Assembly (NCBI GenBank): GCA_018652265.1
Contig: JABICL010000002.1
Coordinates: 22,326-86,325, forward strand
Source: Candidatus Peribacteria bacterium
GTDB taxonomy: Bacteria > Patescibacteriota > Gracilibacteria > Peribacterales > Peribacteraceae
Length of the DNA stretch: 64,000 bases
Direction: 5' to 3'
The notes beneath the pieces are model-generated. The model had not been told where the DNA came from, did no database searches, and worked only from the letters and a program-made list of their open reading frames with translations. Each line of letters starts with the position of its first letter. Position 1 is the stretch's first letter. A program made the position numbers and the translations under genes. This document shows, piece after piece, positions 37,129-46,673 of this stretch.

Positions 37129-37271
37129 ATTCTTCTCCAAGACAGACAACCAATGTTTTGTGAGATCAACGCTACAAATACCATCTAACTTTCCAATCCA
37201 CTTGGCAAGAAGAATTTGACAAATTCATCATTTTATTATATTATGCAATAAACATCAAAAACCGCAACAGC

Positions 37272-38021
37272 ATGCCAAATAAACATCATAATCTCGCATT
37301 TTCGATAGGATTCGCACCAATTGCGATTATGTTTCTGGCAGCTCCGTGGGGAGCAAGCAGTATGGAGCCAACAAAGGCACAATATGAAGAACTAGCACAG
37401 AATGCACACAAAGAATTACAAGTTCTAGATCACGATGTAAAAGAATTTGTAAGAACTAGATCTCTACTTACAACCGGCAAAGAAGCATCTTCTAAAGATT
37501 CAGTAACTAGAGAATTTTTGCGTAAAGAATTTGATTCACCATATGAAAAATATGAAGAGTCTATTAAATATAGACAAGCACTAAAAACTAGAATCATTGC
37601 ACTTAAAAGATCTCTACTACCTTTCGAAAAAAACATAATCCACATAGATCTAAGCGATCAAAAAGCAAGAATAATCTCAGACGACAAAATAATAAAAACA
37701 TATCCAGTAAGTTCCGGAGCGCCAGAAACACCAACACCACAAGGAAAGTTTCAAGTTTATAGAAAACAAGAACTTAGAGTTTCTCAACAAGAGGTTCCAT
37801 ATCGCATGCCTTACTATATGGCCTTCAAAGAAAGTGGTAGCCATGGACTACATGCTCTCCCCTATCTAGGAGATAACAAAGAAAGCTCTCTCTTTTGGCA
37901 AGAAGCTAGAAGTCATATAGGAATTCCAGTAAGCCATGGATGTGTGAGATTGCTCCCAGAAGATATAAAAGAATTATTTGGATGGGCAGAGCTTGGAACG
38001 CCCATATACATACAAAGCTAA
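37272..38021 (+). CDS. L,D-transpeptidase (YkuD) family protein
   Basis: HIGIPVSHGCVRLLPEDIKELF (SHGCVRL catalytic motif). Confidence 0.92.
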   Translation: MPNKHHNLAFSIGFAPIAIMFLAAPWGASSMEPTKAQYEELAQNAHKELQVLDHDVKEFVRTRSLLTTGKEASSKDSVTREFLRKEFDSPYEKYEESIKYRQALKTRIIALKRSLLPFEKNIIHIDLSDQKARIISDDKIIKTYPVSSGAPETPTPQGKFQVYRKQELRVSQQEVPYRMPYYMAFKESGSHGLHALPYLGDNKESSLFWQEARSHIGIPVSHGCVRLLPEDIKELFGWAELGTPIYIQS

Positions 38022-38044
38022 GAGAATGTTTCGACACGCGCTTC

Positions 38045-38160
38045 GACTCTCCTAAGACTAGCTTTCCTCGAGTGAGTCAGCCGCAGCTGACGAATCGAGA
38101 GGCAATATTTTTATTCACCTCTCCACTCGTCCGCCTCGAGCGGACTCGGTCGAGGAGAGC
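38045..38160. repeat. Two family B palindromic units in opposite orientation
   Basis: gctttcctcgagtgagtcagccgcagctgacgaatcgagaggc and cctctccactcgtccgcctcgagcggactcggtcgaggagagc. Confidence 0.88.
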
Positions 38161-38240
38161 CTGTTCAGCAAGAAGTAAACATGACATTCTTTTATATTTG
38201 TCATTTTGACTTATGCTATTTAGCATCTAAAATCATTTGC

Positions 38241-38801
38241 ATGAATCCACTATACGTAATCATTGGCATTTTAGTTGTCGCTATTGTTTTGGTAATCGGA
38301 ATATACAACGGACTTGTTCGAACTCTCATAAGAGTAAAAGAAGCATGGAGCGATATAGAAATACAACTCAAACGCAGATACAACCTTATTCCAAATCTGG
38401 TAGAAACTGTAAAAGGTTATGCATCACATGAACAAGAAACTCTGGATCGTGTAATTCAGGCTAGAAACTCTGCAATGGGAGCACAAGGACAAGCGGAAAA
38501 AGGACAAGCAGAGAATATGCTTACAGGAGCACTTAAATCTATTTTTGCTCTTTCTGAGGCTTACCCTGATCTAAAAGCTAATCAGAACTTCGCCAAGCTT
38601 CAAGACGAACTCACAGATACAGAGAATAAGATTCAAGCAGCCAGACGCTTCTACAATGGAATGGTTCGTGACTTCAATACCAAGTTACAAGTATTTCCAA
38701 ATAATATGATTGTCGGTTTCTTTGGTGGCAAATTCCAGAGACAAGAATTCTTCGAAGTAGAGAATGAAGAAGAAAAGAAGAATGTAGAGGTTAAGTTTTA
38801 A
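38241..38801 (+). CDS. lemA: LemA family protein
   Basis: YNGLVRTLIRVKEAWSDIEIQLKRRYNLIPNLVETVKGYASHEQETLDRVIQAR. Start revised from 38181. Confidence 0.95.
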   Translation: MNPLYVIIGILVVAIVLVIGIYNGLVRTLIRVKEAWSDIEIQLKRRYNLIPNLVETVKGYASHEQETLDRVIQARNSAMGAQGQAEKGQAENMLTGALKSIFALSEAYPDLKANQNFAKLQDELTDTENKIQAARRFYNGMVRDFNTKLQVFPNNMIVGFFGGKFQRQEFFEVENEEEKKNVEVKF

Positions 38802-38803
38802 AA

Positions 38804-39697
38804 ATGATCTACTCACACCTCACCAGAAACCGCATAGCAACAACTCTACTTATCGTTGCATTTACCTGCTTCATAGTGGGAGCAACTATGGTGTTTAGCG
38901 TAGCAAAAACAGGAGACCCATTTATGTTTGCTGTCCCATCAATTCTATTTGCAGCTTTTTATATACTCATAAGTTTTCTGTTTAGTAAAAATGCAGTACT
39001 TGCAATGTCGCATGCAAAAAAAGTTGAACACAGAGACAATCCTGATTTGTACAACTTACTAGAGAACCTAGCAATATCACGAGGATTACCAACGCCCACT
39101 CTTTACATAATAGAAGATACTGCACCAAATGCATTTGCAACTGGGACTACCAAAAAAGGTGCAGCAGTAGCAGTAACAACTGGAATATTACAAAAGCTAA
39201 ACAAACAAGAACTAGAAGGGGTACTGGCTCATGAGCTTGCCCATATTCAACACGGAGACACCAGGCTTATGACACTAGTAGTAATAATGGTCGGAGTAAT
39301 AACGCTACTTGCAGATATATTTCTTAGATCTATGTATTTTAGTGGAAACAGAAAATCCGAAGGAAAAGGAAATGGAATACTTTTGATAATTGGAATAGTT
39401 CTCGCAATACTTTCTCCTTTTATCGCTCAGCTTATAAAGCTGGCAATCTCACGTAAACGAGAATTTTATGCAGATGCAGAAGCAGCACTCACTACCAGAT
39501 ACCCTGAAGGCTTAGCATCTGCACTGGAAAAAATCGCGGGTGATCATGAGCCACTAGAAGCTGCAAATCGTGCTACTGCTCATTTATATATAATTAATCC
39601 TTTGAAAGACAAAAAGAAGAGCAAATGGAATTCTATGTTTTCTACGCATCCAGAAACAGTGGAGAGGGTGGGGAGATTGAGGGAAATGATTACTTGA
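38804..39697 (+). CDS. htpX: M48 family metalloprotease HtpX
   Basis: TPTLYIIEDTAPNAFATGTTKKGAAVAVTTGIL...LEGVLAHELAHIQHGDTRLMTL. Confidence 0.95.
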   Translation: MIYSHLTRNRIATTLLIVAFTCFIVGATMVFSVAKTGDPFMFAVPSILFAAFYILISFLFSKNAVLAMSHAKKVEHRDNPDLYNLLENLAISRGLPTPTLYIIEDTAPNAFATGTTKKGAAVAVTTGILQKLNKQELEGVLAHELAHIQHGDTRLMTLVVIMVGVITLLADIFLRSMYFSGNRKSEGKGNGILLIIGIVLAILSPFIAQLIKLAISRKREFYADAEAALTTRYPEGLASALEKIAGDHEPLEAANRATAHLYIINPLKDKKKSKWNSMFSTHPETVERVGRLREMIT

Positions 39698-39735
39698 TGG
39701 TGCTTCGACACGCGCTTATATTTTTATGCCGCAGC

Positions 39736-39816
39736 ACCTCTCGACTCGTTGTGCTTTCCTCGAGCTTTCGCCTTTGGCGAAAGTCGAGAGGCAGCACAAC
39801 TCGCTCGAGGAAAGCT
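39736..39816. repeat. Family B double palindromic repeat
   Basis: cctctcgactcgttgtgctttcctcgagctttcgcctttggcgaaagtcgagaggcagcacaactcgctcgaggaaagc. Confidence 0.92.
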
Positions 39817-39885
39817 TTTTAACTAAAACTAATCACTAGCCACTAACCACTGCCCACTCGTCAGTGGTATCATTACCACATAAAC

Positions 39886-40689
39886 ATGCGCCGAATAATC
39901 CTAACAATCTCCTGGCTAATCTCCGACTCCTTAATTTTCATAGCAGCTTACTGTCTCGCATATTTCATAAAAGTAGGATGGATATTTTCTACTGATCTCC
40001 CATTTCAAACATTTCTATATGCGGTACTTATAACAGTTCCAGGTTGGCTGTTTGTAATGATTACGATGAGAAATCTAGGTCTTACCAGAAAACAAAATGA
40101 TATTAGAAATTTTCTCTACATCGCATATGCTTGCATTATAGGAATGGCAGGATTTACTCTCGCATTCTATTTCCTAAAGCAAACATTGTTCTCTCGAATG
40201 CTTCTGCTTATATGCGGAGGAATTTCATCGATACTTGTTTTCATATGGCATGTAGCCTTCGACAAAATTCAGAGAAGCATCTTAAGATCAGGAAGCCCTA
40301 CATATCCAACTCTTATAATCGGAAGCAACAGAGAAGCTAAGAATTTAATAGAAAAAATGCAGCAAGCTAAATCTCCTTTTATGCCTGTTGCAGTACTTGA
40401 TGGCAAAGGTGGAGGAGAATCAGAAATCTCAGGCGTACCAAATCTTGGCAAATTAAATAAGCTAGAAGAAGTGATAAAGCAAAAACAAATCACACACCTT
40501 GTACAGTGTGATCAATTGGAACACTCTATAAACTTTGTCAGTTTATGCAGGAAAAATAATATCAACTACATGCTCTTGCCATTTGTTTTGGGAGTCATAG
40601 AAGACTCTGTTCCTACAGAATCCCTGGAAGGAAAGCAGGTAGTCTCTATAGCACGTGAAAAATCTAAGTGGCTTTGGTTTTTTAGGTAA
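39886..40689 (+). CDS. N-terminal half of a polyprenyl glycosylphosphotransferase (no catalytic domain)
   Basis: Four TM helices plus Rossmann-like segment (PTLIIGSNREAKNLIEKMQ...VLDGKGGGESEISGVPNLG); ends before the bacterial sugar transferase domain. Confidence 0.65.
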   Translation: MRRIILTISWLISDSLIFIAAYCLAYFIKVGWIFSTDLPFQTFLYAVLITVPGWLFVMITMRNLGLTRKQNDIRNFLYIAYACIIGMAGFTLAFYFLKQTLFSRMLLLICGGISSILVFIWHVAFDKIQRSILRSGSPTYPTLIIGSNREAKNLIEKMQQAKSPFMPVAVLDGKGGGESEISGVPNLGKLNKLEEVIKQKQITHLVQCDQLEHSINFVSLCRKNNINYMLLPFVLGVIEDSVPTESLEGKQVVSIAREKSKWLWFFR

Positions 40690-40733
40690 AAAAATATTTC
40701 CTTAATTGTTCATTATTAATTATTCATTTTTAA

Positions 40734-41681
40734 TTAACGCACAAGCTTTGTCCCCTCCCTAAGCATTTTTCCTTTTAGATCAATGCCTTTTAGATTGCAT
40801 GCATTATCGAGTATGCAGTTTTCTAGAACACAATCTGTAACTTCGCATCCCTCAAATATAACTACATCTTTCAGTTTAGAATTTTTCACACTCGATCCAG
40901 CACCAACCACAACACTTCCCGAAAATTCATTTCCATTTTCACTAGAAACAGTGTCTCCTACCAATACTCTAGTTGCATCCAAGTAAGCATCGAATGATCC
41001 TATATCGAACCACAGATCAGAAAAAGACATACACTTCACATCTATACCACTCGAAAGAAAATGTTCAAATATTCCTCCTATGTTATCTGGATGATCTTTA
41101 GCATAGGAAACAAGCTCTGAAAGTTTATCGCCAGGAATAATTGTGCATCCCGTAGAAACCAGAGTTGATTTTGGATCATTAGGCTTTTCCTCAAATGCTA
41201 CAACTTTTTTTACAAATGATTGATCCTCTTTATCTACAACAACTGTTCCAAACATTTTTGCGAGTTCAACCTCCCTTATGTCATAAGAAGCTACAAGTGG
41301 CGATCCATCGAAACTCGATACAAAACTTTCTACAGAAAATCCCATGTAATTATCTCCTGCAAGAAGAAGAACATCATCAGAAATGGAACTTTCCGTAACC
41401 CACTTAGACACTGCTCCAAGCGCCCCCAACTTCTCATCCTCATTTCCAGAGTCCTCTATAAGGATGTTTATATGCTTTCCGCTCATAGTCTTTTTCCAGT
41501 TTTCAAAATCCTGCTTAAAAGCCAAATTGGTACTCACGGTTATCTCTATTCCATCTGGAATGCTCTCGACTATGTGAGATATGAGCGGCTTACCAGCAAG
41601 TGGCAATAATGGCTTTGCGCGCTTCTCCGTAAGTGGCCAAAGCCGTGTAGCAAAACCGCCGGCTAAGATAAATGCTTGCAT
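40734..41681 (-). CDS. Sugar-phosphate nucleotidyltransferase
   Basis: MQAFILAGGFATRLWPLTEKRAKPLLPLAGKPLISHIVESIP. Start revised from 41717. Confidence 0.92.
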   Translation of the reverse strand: MQAFILAGGFATRLWPLTEKRAKPLLPLAGKPLISHIVESIPDGIEITVSTNLAFKQDFENWKKTMSGKHINILIEDSGNEDEKLGALGAVSKWVTESSISDDVLLLAGDNYMGFSVESFVSSFDGSPLVASYDIREVELAKMFGTVVVDKEDQSFVKKVVAFEEKPNDPKSTLVSTGCTIIPGDKLSELVSYAKDHPDNIGGIFEHFLSSGIDVKCMSFSDLWFDIGSFDAYLDATRVLVGDTVSSENGNEFSGSVVVGAGSSVKNSKLKDVVIFEGCEVTDCVLENCILDNACNLKGIDLKGKMLREGTKLVR

Positions 41682-41745
41682 TGGAGAGAGTGTACTATAT
41701 GAGATTAGTGTACTCACGTGTTAAATTACAAATTCCAAAACCCAA

Positions 41746-41855
41746 GTAGCAAGCGTGCAGGTGGTATTTTGCGTAAGAAATCATTCTTGGGTACCAATAT
41801 ATGAATAGTCCCATGTTGATTTCGTCGCATATACCACCTTAAGCACGCGAGCGGC
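41746..41855. repeat. Family A repeat (core 2)
   Basis: agcaagcgtgcaggtggtattttgcgtaagaaatcattcttgggtaccaatatatgaatagtcccatgttgatttcgtcgcatataccaccttaagcacgcgagcgg. Confidence 0.92.
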
Positions 41856-41938
41856 GTGCGAGATCTTGGGATTTGGATCTTATTTAATATGTCACTTTTG
41901 AATTCCCTGTACTACAAAATCCGTCTAAACTACCCCCA

Positions 41939-44338
41939 ATGTCTAAAAGAAACTCAAATTGGTCAATTTTGGCCGCAATAATCGGTTTATTATTACTTCT
42001 AGTGTCAATTCCAAACTCATGGAAGACATGGGGACCAGAATGGATGCAACCCACCCTTCATTTGGGATTAGATTTACAGGGCGGAACTCAGCTTGATTTC
42101 CGTATATCTGAATCCGAAATGGAGAAGCAGATACAAACTCTGGAATCAGAGATTGCACAATTAGAAGCAGATCATGCTTCACAAGAAGAGATAGTAGATA
42201 GAAAGAATCAAGTAGCAAGCATAAGATTTCAAAAACAAAATGTAGTAGAAGCTGTGAGAAGCGTTTTGGAAAGAAGGGTAAATAATCTAGGGGTAAGCGA
42301 AGCAGTAATCACTCCATCTTATTATGGTAACGAGAAACATTTACTAGTCGAATGTCCTGGAGTCGTAGATGTACAACAATGTATAAACACTGTAGGAAAG
42401 ACTATTCTTCTAGAATTCAAAGAACAGCACTCTGGCGAAGACAAAGAGCATCTCGAAACAATGAGAGAATTAGCAGAAAAGGCAGAATTTAGAATTACAG
42501 GATCTGGAGAAACATTGGAGACAGTTGGACAAGACGTTGGTCCTACTCTTGGTGTTTACTATTCAGAAAGAGATACATTCTTCCAGGATGATCTCCCAGA
42601 AGAAATAGCACATATCTGGGATAAGACTCCAGAAGATGGAGTAATTTTCGAAGAAATCTCATTTGAGCCAATTGCAGTAGACGAAGAATCTTCTATAGAT
42701 AACACCGGAATAATGGCGATTGAAATTCTTGGAGAAAAAGAAGAAGGAGAAAAGGTATTCAATAATCCTGTAGAAGCAATAGAGTTTGTTGCAGAATCTA
42801 GAGGCGAAGTAACTCTAAAAACCAGAGAAGATATGCTTCTTTCTGAAGTAGAAGAAAACTACGCAGATGCAATTGCAGAAATGACAGTCGGATCTGTACT
42901 TAAAGGAGAAGATGCAAAAGGCAATTCAAGTATTATTTTTGTAACCTCCTCCCAGGAAGAAAAGAGTGAAATGGAAGCAAGTCATATTCTTATAGCGTAC
43001 AAAGGAGCAGTAAGAGCATCTGAATCTGTAACAAGAACTAGAGAAGAAGCAGAAAAAATTGCAATTGAACTAGTTCCTAGGCTAGATGAAGGAGCAGGAT
43101 TTAATAGTATTGCACGAGAGCATTCAGATGGGCCTTCGTCTGTAGATGGAGGAAGTTTAGGAAGATTCAAAAAGGGAGATATGGCAAAAGCATTCGAAGA
43201 TGCAGCCTTTGCACTCTCAAAAGGAGGCATATCTGATGCAATAGAAACTGAATTTGGTTTCCACATAATTCGTGCAGATTCAGACCCAGAACTAACACCA
43301 GGAACAGTAAGCTATATGGAATTAAGTATCACAGGAGACAATGCAGAAGAAGCTCAAACAGAAATTCTAAATGGACTCCAGGAAAGAACTATCTCTAAAA
43401 AAGAAGAGCAGATAGCAGTAAGAAGTTTATTTTTCTCATTCATGCCAACTGGATGGAAAGATACTCAACTTGATGGAAAGCACTTCCAGAGAGCAACAGT
43501 AACATCAGATCCTATGACTGGGATTCCTATAGTACAGATTGTTTTCAACAAAGAAGGTGGTGATCTTTTCTATGAACTTACAAAAAGAAATGTAGAAAAA
43601 CCAATCGCAATATTTGTAGGAGGAGAATTAATCTCTGCACCTGTTGTGCAATCAGAAATTGCAGGTGGAGTTGCAGTAATTACAGGATCTTCTACATACG
43701 AAGAAGCAAACACCCTTGCTCAGGATCTAAACACAGGAGCTATCCCCGCTCCTATTCACATGGTTGGACAAGTAACAGTAGAAGCCACTCTAGGATCTCA
43801 GGCTCTTGCCTCATCCATAGAAGCTGCACTTATAGGATTCGTATTAGTAGGCCTATATATGATTTGGTATTACAGAGTCCTTGGACTTATAGCAGCTCTA
43901 GCACTTATAACCTACGCAGTAGTATTTAATGCGATTCTTAAGCTTCCAGTATTTCTATTTACAGATCAATACATAGTTTTGACCCTTGCAGGAATAGCTG
44001 GAATTATTCTTTCTATTGGAATGGCTGTAGACGCAAACGTTCTTATATTTGAACGTATGAAAGAAGAGCTAAAGAAAGGGAAGATGTTACAAACCGCGGC
44101 AGATACAGGATTTAAACGTGCATGGAGTTCTATCTGGGCTTCGAATGTATCTACTCTACTCACAGCATCAATACTGTTCATAATAGGAACATCGATTGTA
44201 CGAGGATTTGCAGTAACTCTGTCTATGGGAATTATCATTTCTCTAATAATCGCACTACTTGTAACCAGATTCCTTATAAGCCTTCTGTACAAGTCACCTA
44301 TCGCCAAGAATCCTGCGGCTTTTGGGGTTAGGAAGTAG
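41939..44338 (+). CDS. secD: Protein translocase subunit SecD with inserted parvulin-type PPIase domain
   Basis: LGLDLQGGTQLDFRI, VLERRVNNLGVSEAVI, GGVAVITGSSTYEEANTLAQDLNTGAIPAPI, GMAVDANVLIFERMKEELKKGK; PPIase segment at 42968..43285. Confidence 0.95.
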   Translation: MSKRNSNWSILAAIIGLLLLLVSIPNSWKTWGPEWMQPTLHLGLDLQGGTQLDFRISESEMEKQIQTLESEIAQLEADHASQEEIVDRKNQVASIRFQKQNVVEAVRSVLERRVNNLGVSEAVITPSYYGNEKHLLVECPGVVDVQQCINTVGKTILLEFKEQHSGEDKEHLETMRELAEKAEFRITGSGETLETVGQDVGPTLGVYYSERDTFFQDDLPEEIAHIWDKTPEDGVIFEEISFEPIAVDEESSIDNTGIMAIEILGEKEEGEKVFNNPVEAIEFVAESRGEVTLKTREDMLLSEVEENYADAIAEMTVGSVLKGEDAKGNSSIIFVTSSQEEKSEMEASHILIAYKGAVRASESVTRTREEAEKIAIELVPRLDEGAGFNSIAREHSDGPSSVDGGSLGRFKKGDMAKAFEDAAFALSKGGISDAIETEFGFHIIRADSDPELTPGTVSYMELSITGDNAEEAQTEILNGLQERTISKKEEQIAVRSLFFSFMPTGWKDTQLDGKHFQRATVTSDPMTGIPIVQIVFNKEGGDLFYELTKRNVEKPIAIFVGGELISAPVVQSEIAGGVAVITGSSTYEEANTLAQDLNTGAIPAPIHMVGQVTVEATLGSQALASSIEAALIGFVLVGLYMIWYYRVLGLIAALALITYAVVFNAILKLPVFLFTDQYIVLTLAGIAGIILSIGMAVDANVLIFERMKEELKKGKMLQTAADTGFKRAWSSIWASNVSTLLTASILFIIGTSIVRGFAVTLSMGIIISLIIALLVTRFLISLLYKSPIAKNPAAFGVRK

Positions 44339-44357
44339 ATAATTTTTGCTGGTCATC

Positions 44358-45290
44358 TTATATTATCCCAGCTCCAAAGGCATCTTCTGCAGGATCATGT
44401 TTTTCTACATTTATATCTCTTATTGCATTTGCAAGTTGCACTAAAGGATTACTTGGATTGCAGTTAGGTATAGCCGAACCAGCTGCATATTCTCTAAGAG
44501 AATCTAGATCTTCTGGAACTTGAGATATCCAATATGCAAACTTAGGACCGATATCTATTTCGCCACTTAATTCTTCTATAGTTCCAATTAGATCTTCTTT
44601 ATCTGCATTCACAGTTTCACTTTTGCTACCAAGCATGGTAGAAACTACAACTCTACAAATTTTATCTTCTGTTGCAGTTAGCCCTCCTTCAATTTCTCTA
44701 CTTGCCTCTGCGTGCTTAATTGCCATAAGTCTTCTTAAGTTTCGTTCAGACCCAAAACATGCATTACCTCTTTTAACTGCTTCAAGTAGCTCAAAAGCAT
44801 CTTCATCACCTTCGCTAGGTAAAACCTGCACCTCTTCTCCAAACTTATAACCAAATTCTTTTCTAGAATGAGCAGCAGACTGAGCAATACCATCAAAATC
44901 TGACCCAGAAACTTTAGCAATCGCCCATGGAACTACTTGTTGTAACCAATCTCTGAAAACTTGAGAACTCATGACAAGAGCGTAACCACTTTCAGAATCT
45001 ACAACCGCTTGTCCAAATTCTTCTGGGAAACTTTCTGCTTTCTCTTTTATTCTTCTTGCATGCTCAGCATTGCAAGAAGAATGTCTAGAGCTTGTATCAC
45101 GTGTATCTAATAAAATCTTGGCTACTACATTACGTATGCAAATTTCCATATCGTTCAACACATTTCCATCAAGAGGCCTTGTTAATCTGCTAACTTCTCC
45201 TGGATTGAAAAATAATCTGTGATCATCACCGGTCTTTGTATTAGCGGCAACACTTGTTGTGTCAGGCCATCTATATTCATGTACTCCCAT
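44358..45290 (-). CDS. Hypothetical protein
   Basis: ORF with no recognised family; internal Met (MGVHEYRW) favoured as start. Confidence 0.65.
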   Translation of the reverse strand: MGVHEYRWPDTTSVAANTKTGDDHRLFFNPGEVSRLTRPLDGNVLNDMEICIRNVVAKILLDTRDTSSRHSSCNAEHARRIKEKAESFPEEFGQAVVDSESGYALVMSSQVFRDWLQQVVPWAIAKVSGSDFDGIAQSAAHSRKEFGYKFGEEVQVLPSEGDEDAFELLEAVKRGNACFGSERNLRRLMAIKHAEASREIEGGLTATEDKICRVVVSTMLGSKSETVNADKEDLIGTIEELSGEIDIGPKFAYWISQVPEDLDSLREYAAGSAIPNCNPSNPLVQLANAIRDINVEKHDPAEDAFGAGII

Positions 45291-45498
45291 ATTTAATTTT
45301 ATTAAATAATAAAGGTTCATAATCGTATACCTCTAAAAATGTCTATACAAGGAATTATTGGGGGAAACAGTGCTTCGACACACTCTTCGCCTCGCCAGAA
45401 CTTAAGCATCGCGACTTTGTCGCTCAGCTTCAAGTTCAGCTCGCTCAGAGTGGCTCAGCATGACATATTTGATGTTACAGGAGCTCCGCGCCACATAT

Positions 45499-45972
45499 CT
45501 ACCCTCCCTCATTGACTTTCACAATCTTCACTTTCCTCTCCTCCCTAGGAACAAATACTTTCAAAATAGAATCTTTAGAAAATGTAGCTCTTACCTTCGA
45601 AGCATTTATAGCAAAAGGAAGTTCTACCTCTCGCTCGAACTCTCCATAATAATTCTCTTCTACCAAAACCTTAGAATCCTTCAGATCATCTGTTTGCTCA
45701 CGCACTCCTCTAATCACAATCTTGTTATCTGCAACATCTATATCAACATCGGAAAGTTTAACTCCAGCAAGAAGCGCTTTTACTATTACATAACTTCCAT
45801 CTTCGAAAACATCTACAGGAATTTTACTTTTATCTACAACTGGAACCTCCTCCATTTGTGCTTCCTCTTGCGAAGCTTCATCGGAAATTACTTCCTCAGT
45901 TTGTCCACCGAAAGCAAGACCCTTCTCTTTGAGAAGTGAACTAAACACACCATGGAAGCGGGAATCTGACAT
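45499..45972 (-). CDS. Small heat shock protein (Hsp20/alpha-crystallin)
   Basis: [40 protein letters not shown]...[36 protein letters not shown]. Confidence 0.9.
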   Translation of the reverse strand: MSDSRFHGVFSSLLKEKGLAFGGQTEEVISDEASQEEAQMEEVPVVDKSKIPVDVFEDGSYVIVKALLAGVKLSDVDIDVADNKIVIRGVREQTDDLKDSKVLVEENYYGEFEREVELPFAINASKVRATFSKDSILKVFVPREERKVKIVKVNEGG

Positions 45973-46044
45973 TGTTACACCAAACTGTACTCAATAATTG
46001 TTCGTAACGCAATGTTAGTTTTTGTAGTGTGTATAATTTCACAG

Positions 46045-46641
46045 ATGTTAAACACAATGATCACCTGGCTCGTCGAAACAATTGGATCACTTGGATATCC
46101 TGGAATAGTAATGCTTATGGCGTTAGAAAGTTCCTTCTTCCCCTTCCCTAGCGAAGTAGTAATGATTCCTGCGGGATACTTGGCAAGCAAAGGTGAAATG
46201 AATTTAGTTTTTGCAATTTTATTTGGAGTACTTGGATCACTGCTTGGTGCACTATTTAATTATTATCTCGCAATCAAACTTGGACGCCCTGCACTTGTAA
46301 AATGGGGTAAGCATTTTTTTATTCCAGAAGACAAACTTATAAAAGCAGAAACATCATTTAAAAAACATGGAGAAATTTCTACATTTGTAGGAAGGCTAAT
46401 ACCGGTTCTTAGACAATACATAAGCTTTCCTGCAGGACTTTCCAGAATGAGCATTGCAAAATTCTCTGCATGGACAAGTATAGGAGCGGGCATATGGATG
46501 GCCATCCTCGCAGCTATTGGATACTGCGTAGGAGAAAATGAGGAATTGGTTGCACAGTGGAGTCATAAGGCGATATTTTGGATGCTGGCAATTTGCATTG
46601 GAATAGTCTTGGTTTACTTAAAAATACATAAAAGCAATTAG
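46045..46641 (+). CDS. DedA family membrane protein
   Basis: [37 protein letters not shown]...[27 protein letters not shown]. Start chosen 7 nt after TATAAT. Confidence 0.9.
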   Translation: MLNTMITWLVETIGSLGYPGIVMLMALESSFFPFPSEVVMIPAGYLASKGEMNLVFAILFGVLGSLLGALFNYYLAIKLGRPALVKWGKHFFIPEDKLIKAETSFKKHGEISTFVGRLIPVLRQYISFPAGLSRMSIAKFSAWTSIGAGIWMAILAAIGYCVGENEELVAQWSHKAIFWMLAICIGIVLVYLKIHKSN

Positions 46642-46673
46642 CATTTAGAGCAAAACAAAAATATAGTTTTACG

